Shown here piece after piece: positions 1 to 7,651 of a stretch of 64,000 nucleotides of DNA. This DNA is from Cohnella herbarum (GTDB lineage Bacteria > Bacillota > Bacilli > Paenibacillales > Paenibacillaceae): positions 1,240,001 to 1,304,000 of the forward strand of contig NZ_CP051680.1 in assembly GCF_012849095.1 (NCBI RefSeq), given 5' to 3'. Numbering within the stretch: position 1 is the first letter of the stretch; the number at the start of each line of letters is the position of its first letter. The notes below the pieces were generated by a model. It saw only the letters and a list, made by a program, of their open reading frames with translations. It was not told the origin of the DNA and ran no database searches. The position numbers and the translations under genes are program-made.

Positions 1-1
1 T

Positions 2-445
2 GATCCGATCGGGCAACAGAAATTGTTGAACGAGTACGTTCAAGAGATTGACGCGAAATTGGAGGCTATCGGAGTGAAGCTTTCTGTGGCTGTTCCTCCC
101 CCCAATGGCGCATACAAAGGTTATGATTACGCCACTTTAGCGAAATACGCCGACGATCTTGTCATAATGGCTCATGACTACCATGCCAAAGGAACGCCGA
201 TCCGCACTCCCGAACCTAATGATAAAGTTGAGCAAGCCATCGAACTGCTCTTGAACAGCGGGATTCCGGCTGACAAGTTGATTCTTGGGATCAGCCTAGG
301 GAGCGAAACGGCGGAATCTGTCGACGATAAGCTGGGGTTAGCCAAGCGTTATGGACTGAAAGGCGCTTCATTCTGGCGATTGACATTGTATAACCAGGAA
401 TTCGCCAATGCCATCGATAGAGTCGTAGAGAAAGTAGGGAAGTAA
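2..445 (+). CDS. Glycoside hydrolase family 18 protein, C-terminal part (5' end outside window)
   Basis: The reading frame is open from base 2 and stops at 445, so only the last ~147 residues are present. The segment DLVIMAHDYH, followed by a helix, PADKLILGISLG and a final GASFWRLTLYN, matches the second half of a GH18 TIM barrel, where the D-x-V-x-x-M-x-Y/H-D strand lines the glycan-binding cleft. In Bacillales such domains occur in chitinases and in spore-cortex or cell-wall N-acetylglucosaminidases (SleL/YaaH type). The catalytic DxxDxDxE strand would lie upstream and cannot be seen, so activity and any LysM or SLH domains are unknown. The next gene starts one base after the stop, suggesting co-transcription. 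Confidence 0.75.
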   Translation, partial: DPIGQQKLLNEYVQEIDAKLEAIGVKLSVAVPPPNGAYKGYDYATLAKYADDLVIMAHDYHAKGTPIRTPEPNDKVEQAIELLLNSGIPADKLILGISLGSETAESVDDKLGLAKRYGLKGASFWRLTLYNQEFANAIDRVVEKVGK

Positions 446-446
446 G

Positions 447-1463
447 TTGCCGTTCGAGAACGTCTTGCGTAATTATTTTGCCAGCGGGGAATGGACGATC
501 GAAGAGGGGCAATCCGGCTGGAACAATACGACGCGATTCATTGAGGCCGAAGGGCGACGGTGGGTTCTTCGAATTTACGAGACTCATAAAGACGAGGATA
601 AAATCCGTTATGAGCACGGATTGTTAATGGCCTTAAATAAGGTGGACATGCCCTTTAAGGTTCCGATGCCTATTCGTTGCTTCGATGGGAGTACCATTGT
701 CCGGCTTGAGGATGGTAGCGAACGGATTGCTTGCCTCTTTAGCTATATCGAGGGGCAACGACCGGAAGAGGGGAAAGCGGAGATTGGGTATGCATTCGGT
801 GTTGCGGCAGGACAATTGAGCAGATCCTTGGCTCAGATAAGCGATGTTGGCAAACCGATCTATCCACCGTATTACGAGATGGATTCGGCACATCCTTTAT
901 GTACGCCCGACGCAGTCTCGGCGTTCTGCTTCGCGCCACCGATTGAGTTCCGGGAGGAAGCCCTAGTTGATGCATTACTTGCCATTGGCGAAGCCTTGCA
1001 GCGATACCGAAGTTACTTGCCGAGCTTCCGTACGCTTCCGCATCAGCTCATTCACGGAGACATTAATCACTCTAACTCGTTAGTCAGTGGCGATGGCAGC
1101 GATGATCGGCTTGCGGCCGTTCTTGACTTTGAATTCTGTACCTGGGATTTAAGAGCGATGGAGTTCGCGGTTATCGTATCGGGGTTATTGAGCGATGAAG
1201 AAGCTCTAGGCACAGTAGAACTGTTTCTGCGCGGAGTCGGAGAACAGTTGACGTTGGAGAAGGCGGAAGCGGAAGCGGTTCCGCTTCTTGTCCAGCTCAG
1301 AATACTGGACGTATTTCTGCATTTTCTTGGACGTTATCTCGATGGAGTGGACGGCGAGAATGTACTTGGGGAGCAGATCAGATCCGCGTATGAAGGGCTT
1401 CGGAGGCTGGAGCGGATTGAGGACGATTTGTTGCAGCTTAGCTTGAGACACCTTGTAAGGTGA
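447..1463 (+). CDS. Aminoglycoside phosphotransferase-fold kinase (APH/homoserine kinase-like)
   Basis: This 338-residue protein has the APH fold. An N-lobe with RRWVLRIYE supplies the nucleotide-binding Lys/Arg strand. Near residue 205 is the Brenner-type catalytic loop LIHGDINHSN (catalytic Asp, metal-binding Asn), and about 20 residues later comes the metal-binding DFEF motif. Members phosphorylate small molecules such as homoserine, choline or antibiotics; the substrate cannot be read from sequence. The start is TTG at 447, one base after the upstream stop, which implies translational coupling to the GH18 gene. A good hairpin terminator follows at 1485. Confidence 0.8.
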   Translation: MPFENVLRNYFASGEWTIEEGQSGWNNTTRFIEAEGRRWVLRIYETHKDEDKIRYEHGLLMALNKVDMPFKVPMPIRCFDGSTIVRLEDGSERIACLFSYIEGQRPEEGKAEIGYAFGVAAGQLSRSLAQISDVGKPIYPPYYEMDSAHPLCTPDAVSAFCFAPPIEFREEALVDALLAIGEALQRYRSYLPSFRTLPHQLIHGDINHSNSLVSGDGSDDRLAAVLDFEFCTWDLRAMEFAVIVSGLLSDEEALGTVELFLRGVGEQLTLEKAEAEAVPLLVQLRILDVFLHFLGRYLDGVDGENVLGEQIRSAYEGLRRLERIEDDLLQLSLRHLVR

Positions 1464-1484
1464 AAGATCAATGGTTTATGGCGG

Positions 1485-1521
1485 GACGCATTCGGCTCTT
1501 TTTGAGCGGATGCGTCTTTTT
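1485..1521 (+). terminator. Rho-independent terminator after the APH-like gene
   Basis: GACGCAT at 1485 pairs with ATGCGTC ending at 1516, with further GGCTC/GAG pairing around a T-rich loop, followed by TTTTTA. Confidence 0.75.
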
Positions 1522-1626
1522 ATTTGCGGGTGCGAGATATCCATAAAAGGGAATGTTGGGTAAATCGTCGAAATGTAGGGGAAGAGGTTGGGTGGATAAC
1601 GGGATTGTACTCATACTGTTTTTCTT

Positions 1627-1647
1627 TAACGGAGCCAGTAGCCGTTA
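1627..1647. repeat. Dispersed palindromic repeat, copy left of the IS110 element
   Basis: TAACGG (1627-1632) and CCGTTA (1642-1647) form an interrupted palindrome with a 9-base centre. It resembles the palindromes at 3521 and 3571 and the 51-bp array near 15.2 kb. No gene was seen from 1522 to 1721. Confidence 0.5.
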
Positions 1648-1723
1648 TATTGCTCAAAAAGGCTCTTTTCAAAATCTAAACATTCCTGTAGGGCCTAGGA
1701 TTTGGACTTAGACAAAAACAGGA

Positions 1724-1781
1724 GCGCCTCGTATGATGGGGGTGTCACGGGTCAATGCCCTAAAACCCATCATGGAGGCGC
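1724..1781 (+). promoter_or_regulatory. Hairpin sequestering the transposase ribosome binding site
   Basis: GCGCCTC (1724-1730) pairs perfectly with GAGGCGC (1775-1781), and GATGGG (1735-1740) pairs with CCCATC (1766-1771), enclosing a 25-base loop. The right arm contains the GGAGG ribosome binding site used by the ATG at 1787, so a transcript entering from outside would be poorly translated. This is a known strategy of insertion sequences; its use here is inferred from the pairing. Confidence 0.55.
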
Positions 1782-1786
1782 TTAAA

Positions 1787-3064
1787 ATGAAGTCTACTCG
1801 AAACGACGCTACAAATCAACGTATTGAACGAATTACCAGTCATCATGCAATCGTAGGGATCGATATCGCTAAAGATGTACATGCCGCACAGGTTACGGAT
1901 TTTCGCGGGCGGACGCTAACGCCGCGCCACGTTTCCTTTACGAACACAGAAGCCGGATTCCAGAAGCTGCTCCATTGGATGCAGGAGGCGGGGGCCAAAC
2001 ATGGCAAAACTTCTTTCCTTGTCGGCATGGAGCCCACAGGCCACTACTGGCATAATCTCGCTGACTGGCTGCTAAAGCAAGGCATCGAGGTCGTGCTGGT
2101 GAACCCGGTAACGACGCATCGCAATAAGGAAAACCGCGACAACAGTCCATCTAAGAACGACCCGAAGGACGCGCTCGTCATCGCCGATGTCGTCAGCCGA
2201 GGCTACTACACAAACTACGCGCCGCAAGAGCCTGTATTTGACGGAATCAAGGCCGCGATGAGCGCTCGGGAATACTGGGTGGGGCAGTCCATCGCCTTAG
2301 GTAATCGCATCGTGCGTTGGATAGACTTGTACTTTCCTGAGTTCCGAAGCGTATTCCTAGAATGGGACGGTGTCCGGTCGTTAGCAACATTAAAGGCTTT
2401 TCCACTGCCTGTCGATCTACAGCAACTGAATGCTGACGAGGTGATGGAGGGATGGCGAAGCCAGGGGATGCGACGCGTAGCTGGAGCCAGTGGCAAAGCA
2501 AAGGCTGTAGAACTGCTGAACGCGGCAGCACACAGTGTTGGGAAATCCAATACAAACGATGCCGCGCGGCACGATATCTTTCGCCTTTTGCATGTCTACA
2601 AAGAGACGCAACTCATACTCGAAGAGATGCAGCGAGAGATAGAGGCGCTCTTGGAGCAGGTGCCCGTTGTGCAGCAACTCCGCAGCTTACACGGTCTAGG
2701 CACGATCACCATTGCCTCTTTGCTTGGCTGCGCAGGCGGTCTGCATCACTACGCCCATGGAAGGCAACTGCTGCGCCGAGCCGGTCTCAATCTGGCGGAA
2801 CGAACATCGGGAAAACACAAGGGCCAGATTAAGCTCTCCAAGCGGGGCGACAGCATGCTGCGCAAGTATTTGTACTTAGGGATGCTGAGCTTAGTGCGGC
2901 AGAATTCAGACTTCAAACATTGGCACGCCCGTAACCAGCTTAAAGGCATGTCGAAGATGTATTCCATCTTCAAGCTCATTGGAAAGCTCGCACGCATTTT
3001 AATTGGCATGATTCAACGTGGAGAAATGTATAGCAGCGGATCGCAAGATACGTTGGTCGCGTAG
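1787..3064 (+). CDS. IS110-family DEDD transposase/recombinase
   Basis: The 425-residue protein is full length for the family. The N-terminal RuvC-like DEDD domain shows D26 in GIDIAKD, E82 in GMEPTGH, and D125 and D128 in NDPKDALVIAD. The C-terminal Transposase_20 region holds HGLGTITIASLLG and the Ser-containing TSGKHKGQIKLSKRG segment near residue 350. These enzymes cut and rejoin DNA at sites chosen by a bridge (seek) RNA from the element's own non-coding end. I place the start at ATG 1787, behind GGAGGCG at 1774. An in-frame ATG at 1733 lies inside the hairpin and has no good ribosome binding site. The gene appears intact, so the element may still be active. Confidence 0.9.
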   Translation: MKSTRNDATNQRIERITSHHAIVGIDIAKDVHAAQVTDFRGRTLTPRHVSFTNTEAGFQKLLHWMQEAGAKHGKTSFLVGMEPTGHYWHNLADWLLKQGIEVVLVNPVTTHRNKENRDNSPSKNDPKDALVIADVVSRGYYTNYAPQEPVFDGIKAAMSAREYWVGQSIALGNRIVRWIDLYFPEFRSVFLEWDGVRSLATLKAFPLPVDLQQLNADEVMEGWRSQGMRRVAGASGKAKAVELLNAAAHSVGKSNTNDAARHDIFRLLHVYKETQLILEEMQREIEALLEQVPVVQQLRSLHGLGTITIASLLGCAGGLHHYAHGRQLLRRAGLNLAERTSGKHKGQIKLSKRGDSMLRKYLYLGMLSLVRQNSDFKHWHARNQLKGMSKMYSIFKLIGKLARILIGMIQRGEMYSSGSQDTLVA

Positions 3065-3454
3065 TCACAAGCAACACCCAGCACACCGAACAACTTACGA
3101 ATACTGACCCATTCGTGGGACTTCAATGACAAAGAACGCACAGAGAACCGAGTATCAGTTCCGTCAGGGCAATTGACCCGTCTTCTAAACGTAATCGGTC
3201 TCCACGCCTTGGACAGGTACAACGAAGGAATGTAAGGGCAAAGACCCGTTGAGTCATGGGAGGGTGAACCTCCAAGGGGACAAGTGGAGCGTGCAGCAGA
3301 GCGTTAATGCGAAGTGCGATATAACGCGACTTCTGTTCCCGCATACCCGAACGTGTCATCGACGGCCGTCAGCCCTACGCCCCTATCGACCCACCTGACA
3401 TCTAAGTCATTGAAATCCTGCGAATGAGTGAGCATTCGTGAGAAAAACCCTTAA
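3065..3454 (+). ncRNA. Candidate IS110 guide (bridge/seek) RNA region in the 3' non-coding end
   Basis: About 390 non-coding bases lie between the transposase stop and the right sub-terminal repeat. Several local hairpins can be drawn: GGGAGG/CCTCC near 3260, GCGTTA/TAACGC near 3301-3327, and CGAATG/CATTCG near 3420-3438. No credible protein frame is present. IS1111-type elements encode their guide RNA in this position. The exact RNA ends and the loops that recognise target and donor cannot be assigned by eye. Confidence 0.35.
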
Positions 3455-3467
3455 ATACGAGGGACGG

Positions 3468-3599
3468 AAATGAGCGCTCTTATTTGCTTGTTTTCTAGTA
3501 AAAACATGCCCTTTGAGCATAAATAGAGGCGCACAGCTCCGTTAGAAATTAATTACACTAGATTTCGTCAAAATAGCGGCCGTGGCAGCCGTTAGAAAA
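3468..3599. repeat. Degenerate tandem array of palindromic repeats right of the IS110 element
   Basis: Three units start with AAAT at 3468, 3521 and 3571, so the periods are 53 and 50 bases. Units two and three share the form AAATAG-GG, a 7-9 base centre, then CCGTTAGAAA. The palindromic arms and period match the 4 x 51-bp array at 15.2 kb and the single copy at 1627. The rest of the gap up to 3673 holds nothing recognisable apart from AGACAAAAACA near 3632, which also occurs at 1710-1720. Confidence 0.5.
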
Positions 3600-3673
3600 T
3601 GACACCCGCGTGCAGAAGGGGTCGGAATTAAGACAAAAACACATTTCAGTTCAAGCTTAAGACACAGCTAGAC

Positions 3674-4531
3674 CTATCTGCTGTAAGACCGACTTCTCCA
3701 CTGAGTCGGCGTTAAACCGTAAAAACGTTTGAAGACGGTGGCAAAATGCTGGCTGGAAGGGTAGCCGAGGGAAAAAGCGATATCCGTGATCGGTTCCTTC
3801 GTTTCCGATAACAGACGGCATGCTTGCTTGTGACGTTGTCTCTCCATAAACGCGGTGGGAGGGAAACCTGTATAGGCTCGGAAGGTGCGATGGAAATGAG
3901 AAACGCTGATCCCTACGGATTCGGCGAGTTGTTCAACCGTCGGTCTCCATTCCGGCTCCGTTTCCATTCGTCGGATCAATCTATCGAATTGGCCGAGCAA
4001 ATCGCTTGCAATCGCTATATCGCCGGAGTAGGGCACGGTAATTTGAAGCAGCAATTGCTGGATTGCCTGCCGAACAGCCATGCTGCGGAGATTCATTCCG
4101 GATTCAAGCGCATAACGCAGTCCGCGAAAAGCCTCAAGAGGTTGAAAGCCCGCATGTTGCACACGCGGCAAAGCGCTCATAGTCTCGGCGAGGTCTCGAT
4201 TCTCTGCCTCGGTAAGCCGGAGCCAATCCCGCGGATTCGGTTCGCGAATGATCAACCACCAGAATTTGCATGGCTCGATAACATGGAATCCGCCGCGATG
4301 AATTTCATCCGGACGGCTATGAAATACGTCCCCTGCTTGAGTATCGAAACGTTCGTCCCCGACTTCCCAACTGGCTTTGCCTCGTTCGATAAATACGAAT
4401 TCGTAACAGCCGGGATGAGCGTGATCGACTAGAGGCATCGCTCTTAGGAGGTCGTCATGCCCAAGCATAACAAATTCAGGGACCTCGTTCACTGCTTCCC
4501 CCCAAGTCCATCTTCTTTCCGCTATTCGCAC
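3674..4531 (-). CDS. AraC-family transcriptional regulator with cupin-type sensor domain
   Basis: The N-terminal part has the short beta-strand pattern of an AraC cupin (HPGCYEFVFIERG, GDVFHSRPDEIHRG). The last ~100 residues hold two helix-turn-helix motifs: VGISVSHFHRTFRAYTGFPP and the second-helix signature ITDIAFSLGYPSSQHFATVF. I favour the GTG start at 4531, behind GGGGGC; a TTG at 4549 is also in frame. It is divergent from the dioxygenase gene, and such pairs are common in Paenibacillus, where an AraC regulator controls a PhyH-family enzyme. It probably binds the 135-base shared promoter region. The ligand is unknown. Confidence 0.88.
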   Translation of the reverse strand: MRIAERRWTWGEAVNEVPEFVMLGHDDLLRAMPLVDHAHPGCYEFVFIERGKASWEVGDERFDTQAGDVFHSRPDEIHRGGFHVIEPCKFWWLIIREPNPRDWLRLTEAENRDLAETMSALPRVQHAGFQPLEAFRGLRYALESGMNLRSMAVRQAIQQLLLQITVPYSGDIAIASDLLGQFDRLIRRMETEPEWRPTVEQLAESVGISVSHFHRTFRAYTGFPPTAFMERQRHKQACRLLSETKEPITDIAFSLGYPSSQHFATVFKRFYGLTPTQWRSRSYSR

Positions 4532-4666
4532 TGCCGTGCCCCCGTCCAATGTTTTTCTAACTATCCATGTTTCTAAATCTACTTTCCAATCGTGCGAACG
4601 TCAATAGGGGCTGAGTGGCTTATGATGAGAACGAAACCACTCGAATTTAGGAGGCCTGAAACGATC

Positions 4667-5509
4667 ATGACGCTAGCAAACAGGCAATACCGCATAACCG
4701 AACAGGATAAGATTACGTTTAACCGCGATGGTTACTGGATAAGTCCGAGGTTGTTATCCGATGATCAGATCGAACGTCTGCGCGAAACTCACGAACGAAT
4801 CTGGTCGGGGGATTACGATGGCGACGGATACCCGATGCATGCCTATAAGCCCGGAGCGAACCCGGACGCCCTGCGCAAATTCGATAATGGATGGTGGATT
4901 AACGACGAGGTACGCGACACGGTAACGGATCCGCTTATGGGGGAATGGGCGGCAGATCTACTCGAAGTGGAAGAAATTCGATTGTGGCACGATCAGGTTA
5001 TCTATAAGCCCGGTATCGGAAAAAGAACTTCAGGAGTTGGAAACGTCGGTTGGCATCAAGACTTTGGCTATTGGCAATGTGCCAGCACGACGAATATGGT
5101 AACCGTGTGGATCGCGCTGCAAGATACGGATTTGACTAATGGCGGGATGATGACCATTCTCGGTTCTCATAAATGGGGTCTTGTGCCGGACAGCGACGCT
5201 TTCTTTAATCAGGACATGGACCACTTACGGAATAAATACTCCGACGGAAGAGATTGGGTGGAGGAGCCCTGCATACTTAAGGCCGGTCAAGCAAGCTTTC
5301 ACCACGCATTAACGTTCCACGGCTCCGGAGCAAACTCTACCGATGACCCGAGATTGTCTATCGTCGCTCATCTAATGCCTGGAGAAACCGCTTATAATGG
5401 AAGAGTCCAAGCTCACGATAATGCTAAATTCCTCGGCCCCCGTCCTAAGAAAGGACAGAAATTCGAGGGTCCATATTTTCCGACGTTGTTTTCTAGAAAT
5501 CAAGGTTAA
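4667..5509 (+). CDS. Phytanoyl-CoA dioxygenase (PhyH) family protein
   Basis: The 280-residue protein has the PhyH double-stranded beta-helix. The iron facial triad is visible as H130 and D132 in GWHQDFGYW and H218 in TFHGSGAN; R229 in DDPRLS is positioned to bind 2-oxoglutarate. These are non-haem Fe(II)/2-oxoglutarate oxygenases that hydroxylate diverse small substrates, and the substrate is not evident here. The start is ATG 4667, preceded by TAGGAGG at 4649; an upstream in-frame ATG at 4592 lacks a ribosome binding site. A bidirectional terminator follows. The divergent AraC gene is the likely regulator. Confidence 0.88.
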   Translation: MTLANRQYRITEQDKITFNRDGYWISPRLLSDDQIERLRETHERIWSGDYDGDGYPMHAYKPGANPDALRKFDNGWWINDEVRDTVTDPLMGEWAADLLEVEEIRLWHDQVIYKPGIGKRTSGVGNVGWHQDFGYWQCASTTNMVTVWIALQDTDLTNGGMMTILGSHKWGLVPDSDAFFNQDMDHLRNKYSDGRDWVEEPCILKAGQASFHHALTFHGSGANSTDDPRLSIVAHLMPGETAYNGRVQAHDNAKFLGPRPKKGQKFEGPYFPTLFSRNQG

Positions 5510-5532
5510 CGACTGAATCAAACGCCCATACA

Positions 5533-5580
5533 ACAAAAGCCTAATCCCTTCCGCATAATGGCGGTGGATTAGGCTTTTGT
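5533..5580. terminator. Bidirectional terminator between PhyH gene and yidC
   Basis: A perfect 15-bp stem, ACAAAAGCCTAATCC (5533-5547) with GGATTAGGCTTTTGT (5566-5580), serves the two convergent genes. Confidence 0.9.
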
Positions 5581-5593
5581 TATTACTAATCGT

Positions 5594-6424
5594 CTACTCC
5601 GCTAGAGAGGCTTTTACTTGCGGCATCGGCTTTGCGTACATTTTATTGAGTACAATCGTTTGTACGATAATAAATATACCGCCAACCGCCCAATATAACG
5701 GCAACGCGGCCGGCATTGCAAAAGAGAACATACCCATCATAATCGGGGACAACAATCCAATGAAAGCCAATTGGTTGTTCTGATTTTGCTGATATTGCGA
5801 CGAAACGGACTGCGATACGCGGAATTGAACGTAATAAACCGCAGCTGCAATAAACGGCAATATCATATCCGGTTTCCCCAAGCTAAACCATAAAAAGTCA
5901 TGGGCTGCAATCTCTGGCGTACGACGAATAGCGTAATAGAATGCGAGAGTGATCGGCCATTGGATAAGCATCGGCAAACAGCCTATATTTAAGGGATTGA
6001 ATTGGTGCTTCTGGTAGAGCTGCATCATCTCGGCTTGCTGTTGCTTTTTGGCTTCGGCGCTAACGTCGTTCTTATACTTCATCTTAAGTTCGTTTAACTC
6101 CGGCTGGAGGACGGCCATTTTTTCCTTCATGGCTATTTGTTTCTTCGTTTGATTCATCATGAGCGGCATAATCGCGAATCTAATGATCAAGGTCATCAGA
6201 ACGATCGATAAACCGTAGTCTCCGTGAAACGCATTCGCGAAAAATTTGATCAATATCGAAAACGGATAAATAAAGTAGTGGTTAAATATCCCATGCGATT
6301 CGGAATTAATCGGGTTTGACGGGGATCCTGCCGAGCATCCGCTGAGCAGAAAGACCGGAATCATTCCGATTAATAGGACGAGAATATGTTTCGCCATTTT
6401 TTGTAGCTTCAATATCTTTTTCAC
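5594..6424 (-). CDS. yidC: Membrane protein insertase YidC/Oxa1 family (lipoprotein form)
   Basis: This 276-residue protein inserts and folds membrane proteins, alone or with SecYEG. A lipoprotein signal ends in LLSGC with the modified Cys at residue 30. The insertase core of five membrane segments begins around residue 55 (DYGLSIVLMTLIIRFAIMPL), followed by the charged cytoplasmic hairpin rich in Lys and Gln (KEKMAVLQPELNELKMKYK). The start is GTG 6424-6422, with AGGGAGG at 6431-6437. That ribosome binding site and the start codon are buried in a stem formed with the end of the upstream small ORF. The set-up resembles B. subtilis yidC2 (yqjG), which is induced when the main insertase SpoIIIJ is impaired. 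Confidence 0.93.
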   Translation of the reverse strand: MKKILKLQKMAKHILVLLIGMIPVFLLSGCSAGSPSNPINSESHGIFNHYFIYPFSILIKFFANAFHGDYGLSIVLMTLIIRFAIMPLMMNQTKKQIAMKEKMAVLQPELNELKMKYKNDVSAEAKKQQQAEMMQLYQKHQFNPLNIGCLPMLIQWPITLAFYYAIRRTPEIAAHDFLWFSLGKPDMILPFIAAAVYYVQFRVSQSVSSQYQQNQNNQLAFIGLLSPIMMGMFSFAMPAALPLYWAVGGIFIIVQTIVLNKMYAKPMPQVKASLAE

Positions 6425-6476
6425 AATAGTCCTCCCTAATTGAATGTATGAATATCAATGTGGGAAAGGACTATTG
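6424..6476 (-). promoter_or_regulatory. Translation-control stem-loop covering the yidC ribosome binding site and start
   Basis: On the transcript the 5' arm (6476-6462) is CAATAGTCC, then UU as a bulge, then UCCC. The 3' arm (6436-6424) is GGGA followed by GGACUAUUG. That makes 13 base pairs with one 2-base bulge and a 25-base loop. The 3' arm includes the yidC Shine-Dalgarno and the G of the GTG start. The 5' arm consists of the last sense codons (Asn-Ser-Pro-Phe-Pro) of the upstream ORF, so a ribosome halted a few codons earlier would open it. Confidence 0.8.
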
Positions 6477-6703
6477 GCATCTTCATCAGGCGCTTCTTTT
6501 CGTCGGGCGGCGCGTGCTATCCAGCGCTGAATACCGTTGGGGTGCGCTTGTCTGGCAGGTACAAACAAAGTTGAACCGGCGGCGGCAGCTTTACGACTCC
6601 AGCGAATCTCTTGCGTAGAAAAGGAATTGATCGGAAGAAACAATACGGAAGAGATGAGTCCGATCGAGAGTGCTAGGTGAAGCAAGTCGAATAAATTGTC
6701 CAG
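6455..6703 (-). CDS. Small membrane-anchored upstream ORF, candidate MifM-type arrest peptide controlling yidC
   Basis: Read from a CTG at 6703 the product is 82 residues. This start sits 7 bases behind a consensus GGAGGTG (6711-6717); the next in-frame start, TTG at 6685, has no ribosome binding site. Residues ~7-25 (LLHLALSIGLISSVLFLPI) form one membrane segment. A basic, Ala/Arg-rich linker follows (RWIARAARRKEAP), then an acidic Asp-Glu-Asp at residues 73-75, 8-10 codons before the stop. In B. subtilis MifM, a 95-residue N-anchored protein upstream of yidC2, translation arrests at an acidic patch 7-10 codons before its stop, which frees the yidC2 ribosome binding site. The gap to yidC is 30 bases. 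Overall sequence similarity to MifM is not evident, so the assignment rests on architecture and pairing. Confidence 0.72.
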   Translation of the reverse strand: MDNLFDLLHLALSIGLISSVLFLPINSFSTQEIRWSRKAAAAGSTLFVPARQAHPNGIQRWIARAARRKEAPDEDANSPFPH

Positions 6704-6918
6704 CCAAGTTCACCTCCATCTGAGCCGTTTTGACAAGATTACGAATATTATATCATGTTTCAGAATTAAAAAAATCCGCAATAATCGGTAAAAGCAGAGC
6801 CTGCGCTGTTAGCATTTTCCAATAAACGTTAATGTTAAATATAGACAAAATAATTGTCGCTAGTGTAGATTATTAGATACCGAATTTGGAGAAGAGCATT
6901 ACAAGCGAGGAGGAGACT

Positions 6919-7629
6919 ATGTACAAGGCGATCATATTTGACTTAGACAATACTCTGTTAGATTATTCGTTCAGCGAGTTGGATTCAATGAAGAGAACCG
7001 TTCGCGATCACAATCTATTCGTGGACGAAGACACCATGTGGGAAGCGTTTTGGGAGTCATTCACCAAACATAACTTTAGACATTGGATGGATTTCACGAA
7101 TAAGAGAGGTTCCCACAAATCGATTGAAGAGGTGCTAATAAGCTCATTCCGCGATTCGATTAATCTGTCTCCTTCTCAGCATGAATTGCTTACCAACACC
7201 TATTGGAATTATTTTTGCAATACTTGTTATTTCGAAGACGGGGCCCAAGAAGTGCTTCATTCTCTGGGATCCCAATATAAGCTTGGTATTATCTCCAATG
7301 GGATTAGCGTAGCGCAAAAGAAGAGGCTGACGGCAGGGAATGTCTATGAGTTATTTCATTCCATCGTAGTCTCAGACGAAGTTGGGGTTGGCAAGCCGAG
7401 AAAAGAAATTTTTGATATTTCATTGCGCGAGCTCGGTTTAAGCAACAGGGAAGTTCTGTTCATCGGAGATTCCTTGGCCTACGATTATCAAGGCGCGAAA
7501 AATGCTGACGTCGATTTCTGCTTCTATAACAGAACGGACGAACGAATGACCGATGAGCATAATCCTAAGTTTACGATTAGGAAACTGCAGGATCTTATTC
7601 GAGTTCTTTCAACCCCTTTGATCCCGTAA
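6919..7629 (+). CDS. HAD-superfamily hydrolase (YjjG/YfnB-like phosphatase)
   Basis: The 236-residue protein carries all HAD motifs: motif I DLDNT with nucleophile D8 and general acid D10, motif II IISNG, motif III Lys in VGKPRKEIF, and motif IV FIGDSLAYDYQGA. A helical C1 cap occupies roughly residues 17-95. Relatives are nucleotide or sugar-phosphate phosphatases used in house-cleaning. The start is ATG 6919 behind GAGGAGGAG; an in-frame ATG at 6886 lacks a ribosome binding site. A second, broken HAD gene follows directly. Confidence 0.88.
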   Translation: MYKAIIFDLDNTLLDYSFSELDSMKRTVRDHNLFVDEDTMWEAFWESFTKHNFRHWMDFTNKRGSHKSIEEVLISSFRDSINLSPSQHELLTNTYWNYFCNTCYFEDGAQEVLHSLGSQYKLGIISNGISVAQKKRLTAGNVYELFHSIVVSDEVGVGKPRKEIFDISLRELGLSNREVLFIGDSLAYDYQGAKNADVDFCFYNRTDERMTDEHNPKFTIRKLQDLIRVLSTPLIP

Positions 7630-7651
7630 GGTCCGCCTGGAGGTTATTAAT

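Larger units (their letters stand above)
1722..3477 (+). mobile_element. IS110-family insertion sequence (IS1111-like layout), approximate ends
   Basis: The element contains one DEDD transposase gene. The bounds are inferred from an 8-bp sub-terminal inverted repeat, CCTCGTAT (1727-1734) against ATACGAGG (3455-3462), and a 6-bp direct repeat GAGCGC at 1722-1727 and 3472-3477. Sub-terminal repeats and a long non-coding 3' end (about 400 bases) are typical of the IS1111 group within IS110, which make no classical target duplication and are guided by an element-encoded RNA. The exact ends are uncertain by tens of bases. Joining the flanks at the direct repeat would recreate GAGCGCTC, a palindrome, which would fit insertion into a palindromic target. 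Confidence 0.5.

Noticed and set aside
3123..3359. Small minus-strand gene in the IS110 3' end
   Set aside because: No ribosome binding site, no family features, and it lies in the presumed guide RNA region.
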